A DNA stretch of 5,392 bases from assembly GCA_900313765.1 (NCBI GenBank), contig OMSN01000126.1, forward strand, positions 1 through 5,392, given 5' to 3'. The notes below the pieces were generated by a model that saw nothing but the letters and a program-made list of their open reading frames with translations, had not been told where the DNA came from and ran no database searches. Below are positions 4,670-5,392 of the stretch, piece after piece. The stretch's first letter is position 1; every line of letters starts with the position of its first letter. The translations under genes and the position numbers were made by a program. The stretch is from an uncultured Eubacteriales bacterium. Lineage in GTDB: Bacteria; Bacillota; Clostridia; Lachnospirales; Lachnospiraceae.

Positions 4670-5392
4670 TTATCTCGTGATCACATCTACCGGCACATTC
4701 ATGATCTTCGCCACCTTCAGGATGGTGTCGATGTGTCTGCCGGCTGCTGCTGCCATATGATGGGTCGGGCCGGCTTCGCTCCAGCGGTTGACGAAGTCTC
4801 TTGCACCGCAGGTGAACCTTGTGCGCATGTTGGTGTCGCCAAATGTGAAGATCGGGCCTTCTTCATTGACGCCTTCCGCCACCACAAACTTGAAGTTGCC
4901 GTCACGGTCCTGGGTGATGCCCAGGTAGGTGACCGGGCCTGTCGGCGGATAGAACTGGGTCAGATAGCCGCCGCCTGTCTTACCGTGGAAGACCGGTACG
5001 ATCTTCATGGTCGGCTTGTGTGCCTGGGAGATATCAGCGTCTCCTGAGCCGCTGTGTCCGATGATGCAGATGTCTTCGTCAAAGTCGATGCTGTACATCT
5101 CAGACAGCTGGCCGGTTCCGGAGATGGTCTTCAGGATACTCATGGCCATGGCGACCTTGATGTCTCCCTCGACCGCGCAGGCAACGCCCTGCTTGATCAG
5201 CATGGAGAACGCGGGGATCAGCATGCTGTCCAGCTTGCCGGCGACTCCCTGGGCAAATCCGTCATAGTGGGAGGCGATCAGTGCGATGTCTTCTTCCTTC
5301 ACCCACTGCTCGAAGGCGACCACATAGCGTGCCATGTCCCAGACTTTCTCGATGGTTCCGCCGCCTTCGATCTCGAAGGTATCCAGGATATC
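4670..5392 (-). CDS. AraA/FucI-superfamily sugar isomerase, N-terminal half outside the window
   Basis: The minus-strand frame is open from the right edge to TAA at 4670, giving the last 240 residues of a protein likely near 450-500 long. The in-frame ATG at 5335 is internal, not the start, because coding sequence continues upstream of it. The region matches the C-terminal catalytic part of L-arabinose/L-fucose isomerase-like enzymes: VEGD (74-77), GQLSEMYSIDF (95-105), CIIGHSGSGD (109-118), a GPVTYLGITQ strand (152-161) and AGPTHHMAAAAG (207-218). Glu75, Glu98, His113 and His211 or His212 have the order and spacing of the AraA metal ligands (E306, E333, H350, H450), so a metal-dependent aldose-ketose isomerase is expected. 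Its position immediately before rhaD suggests a 6-deoxy sugar such as L-rhamnose or L-fucose, but the substrate cannot be read from sequence. Strong bias to ATC, AAG, CTG and GTC codons suggests high expression. Confidence 0.9.
   Translation of the reverse strand, partial: DILDTFEIEGGGTIEKVWDMARYVVAFEQWVKEEDIALIASHYDGFAQGVAGKLDSMLIPAFSMLIKQGVACAVEGDIKVAMAMSILKTISGTGQLSEMYSIDFDEDICIIGHSGSGDADISQAHKPTMKIVPVFHGKTGGGYLTQFYPPTGPVTYLGITQDRDGNFKFVVAEGVNEEGPIFTFGDTNMRTRFTCGARDFVNRWSEAGPTHHMAAAAGRHIDTILKVAKIMNVPVDVITR

Noticed and set aside
4670..5335. Isomerase read as a complete 221-residue protein from the ATG at 5335
   Set aside because: The frame stays open from 5335 to the window edge with plausible protein sequence and there is no ribosome binding site before that ATG, so the gene is a fragment of a longer enzyme.
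1..5392. CRISPR array, tRNA, rRNA, insertion sequence or prophage signal
   Set aside because: No regularly spaced repeats, cloverleaf-like sequence, transposase motif or terminal inverted repeats were seen; the window is almost fully covered by metabolic and membrane genes.

Overview
All recognisable genes in this window read on the minus strand, so transcription runs from high to low coordinates. The window looks like chromosomal DNA of a Gram-positive, low-to-mid GC member of the Clostridia, probably Lachnospiraceae-like. This rests on AGGAG-type ribosome binding sites, an HPr domain that keeps the regulatory serine typical of Firmicutes, and the style of the sensor-like membrane genes. The taxonomic call is an inference; no marker gene is present.

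Right part (about 3758-5392): a deoxy-sugar catabolic block. It holds the C-terminal half of an AraA/FucI-superfamily ketol isomerase (cut by the window edge), then a complete class II rhamnulose-1-phosphate aldolase (RhaD) of 274 residues, closed by a strong rho-independent terminator at 3672-3722. The expected flow is deoxyaldose to ketose by the isomerase, then a kinase outside the window, then RhaD cleavage to dihydroxyacetone phosphate and L-lactaldehyde. The isomerase is not the classical RhaA fold partner, so its substrate is open.

Middle (3522-3671): a leader of about 150 bp with a candidate extended -10 promoter and several short inverted and direct repeats (ATGCC/GGCAT, CTTGA/TCAAG, TCTCTTGA/TCAAGAGA). 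It probably controls the next operon.

Left part (1-3521): a tightly packed unit of four genes. It starts with a fused HPr-Enzyme I (648 residues). Next is an EIIA of the glucose (Crr) family whose ATG overlaps the Enzyme I stop codon (TAATG). Third is a 107-residue single-pass membrane protein whose cytoplasmic part resembles an isolated histidine-kinase dimerisation helix with a candidate phospho-His. Last is a polytopic membrane protein cut by the left edge, possibly the sensor half of a GHKL-type kinase. No EIIB/EIIC sugar permease is visible.

The most interesting point is this architecture: a complete PEP to EI to HPr to EIIA phosphoryl chain joined within 33-34 bp gaps to a small TM plus DHp-like protein and a sensor-like membrane protein. 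It suggests PTS flux may feed a membrane signalling device rather than, or as well as, a transporter. That link is inference from gene order and motifs.
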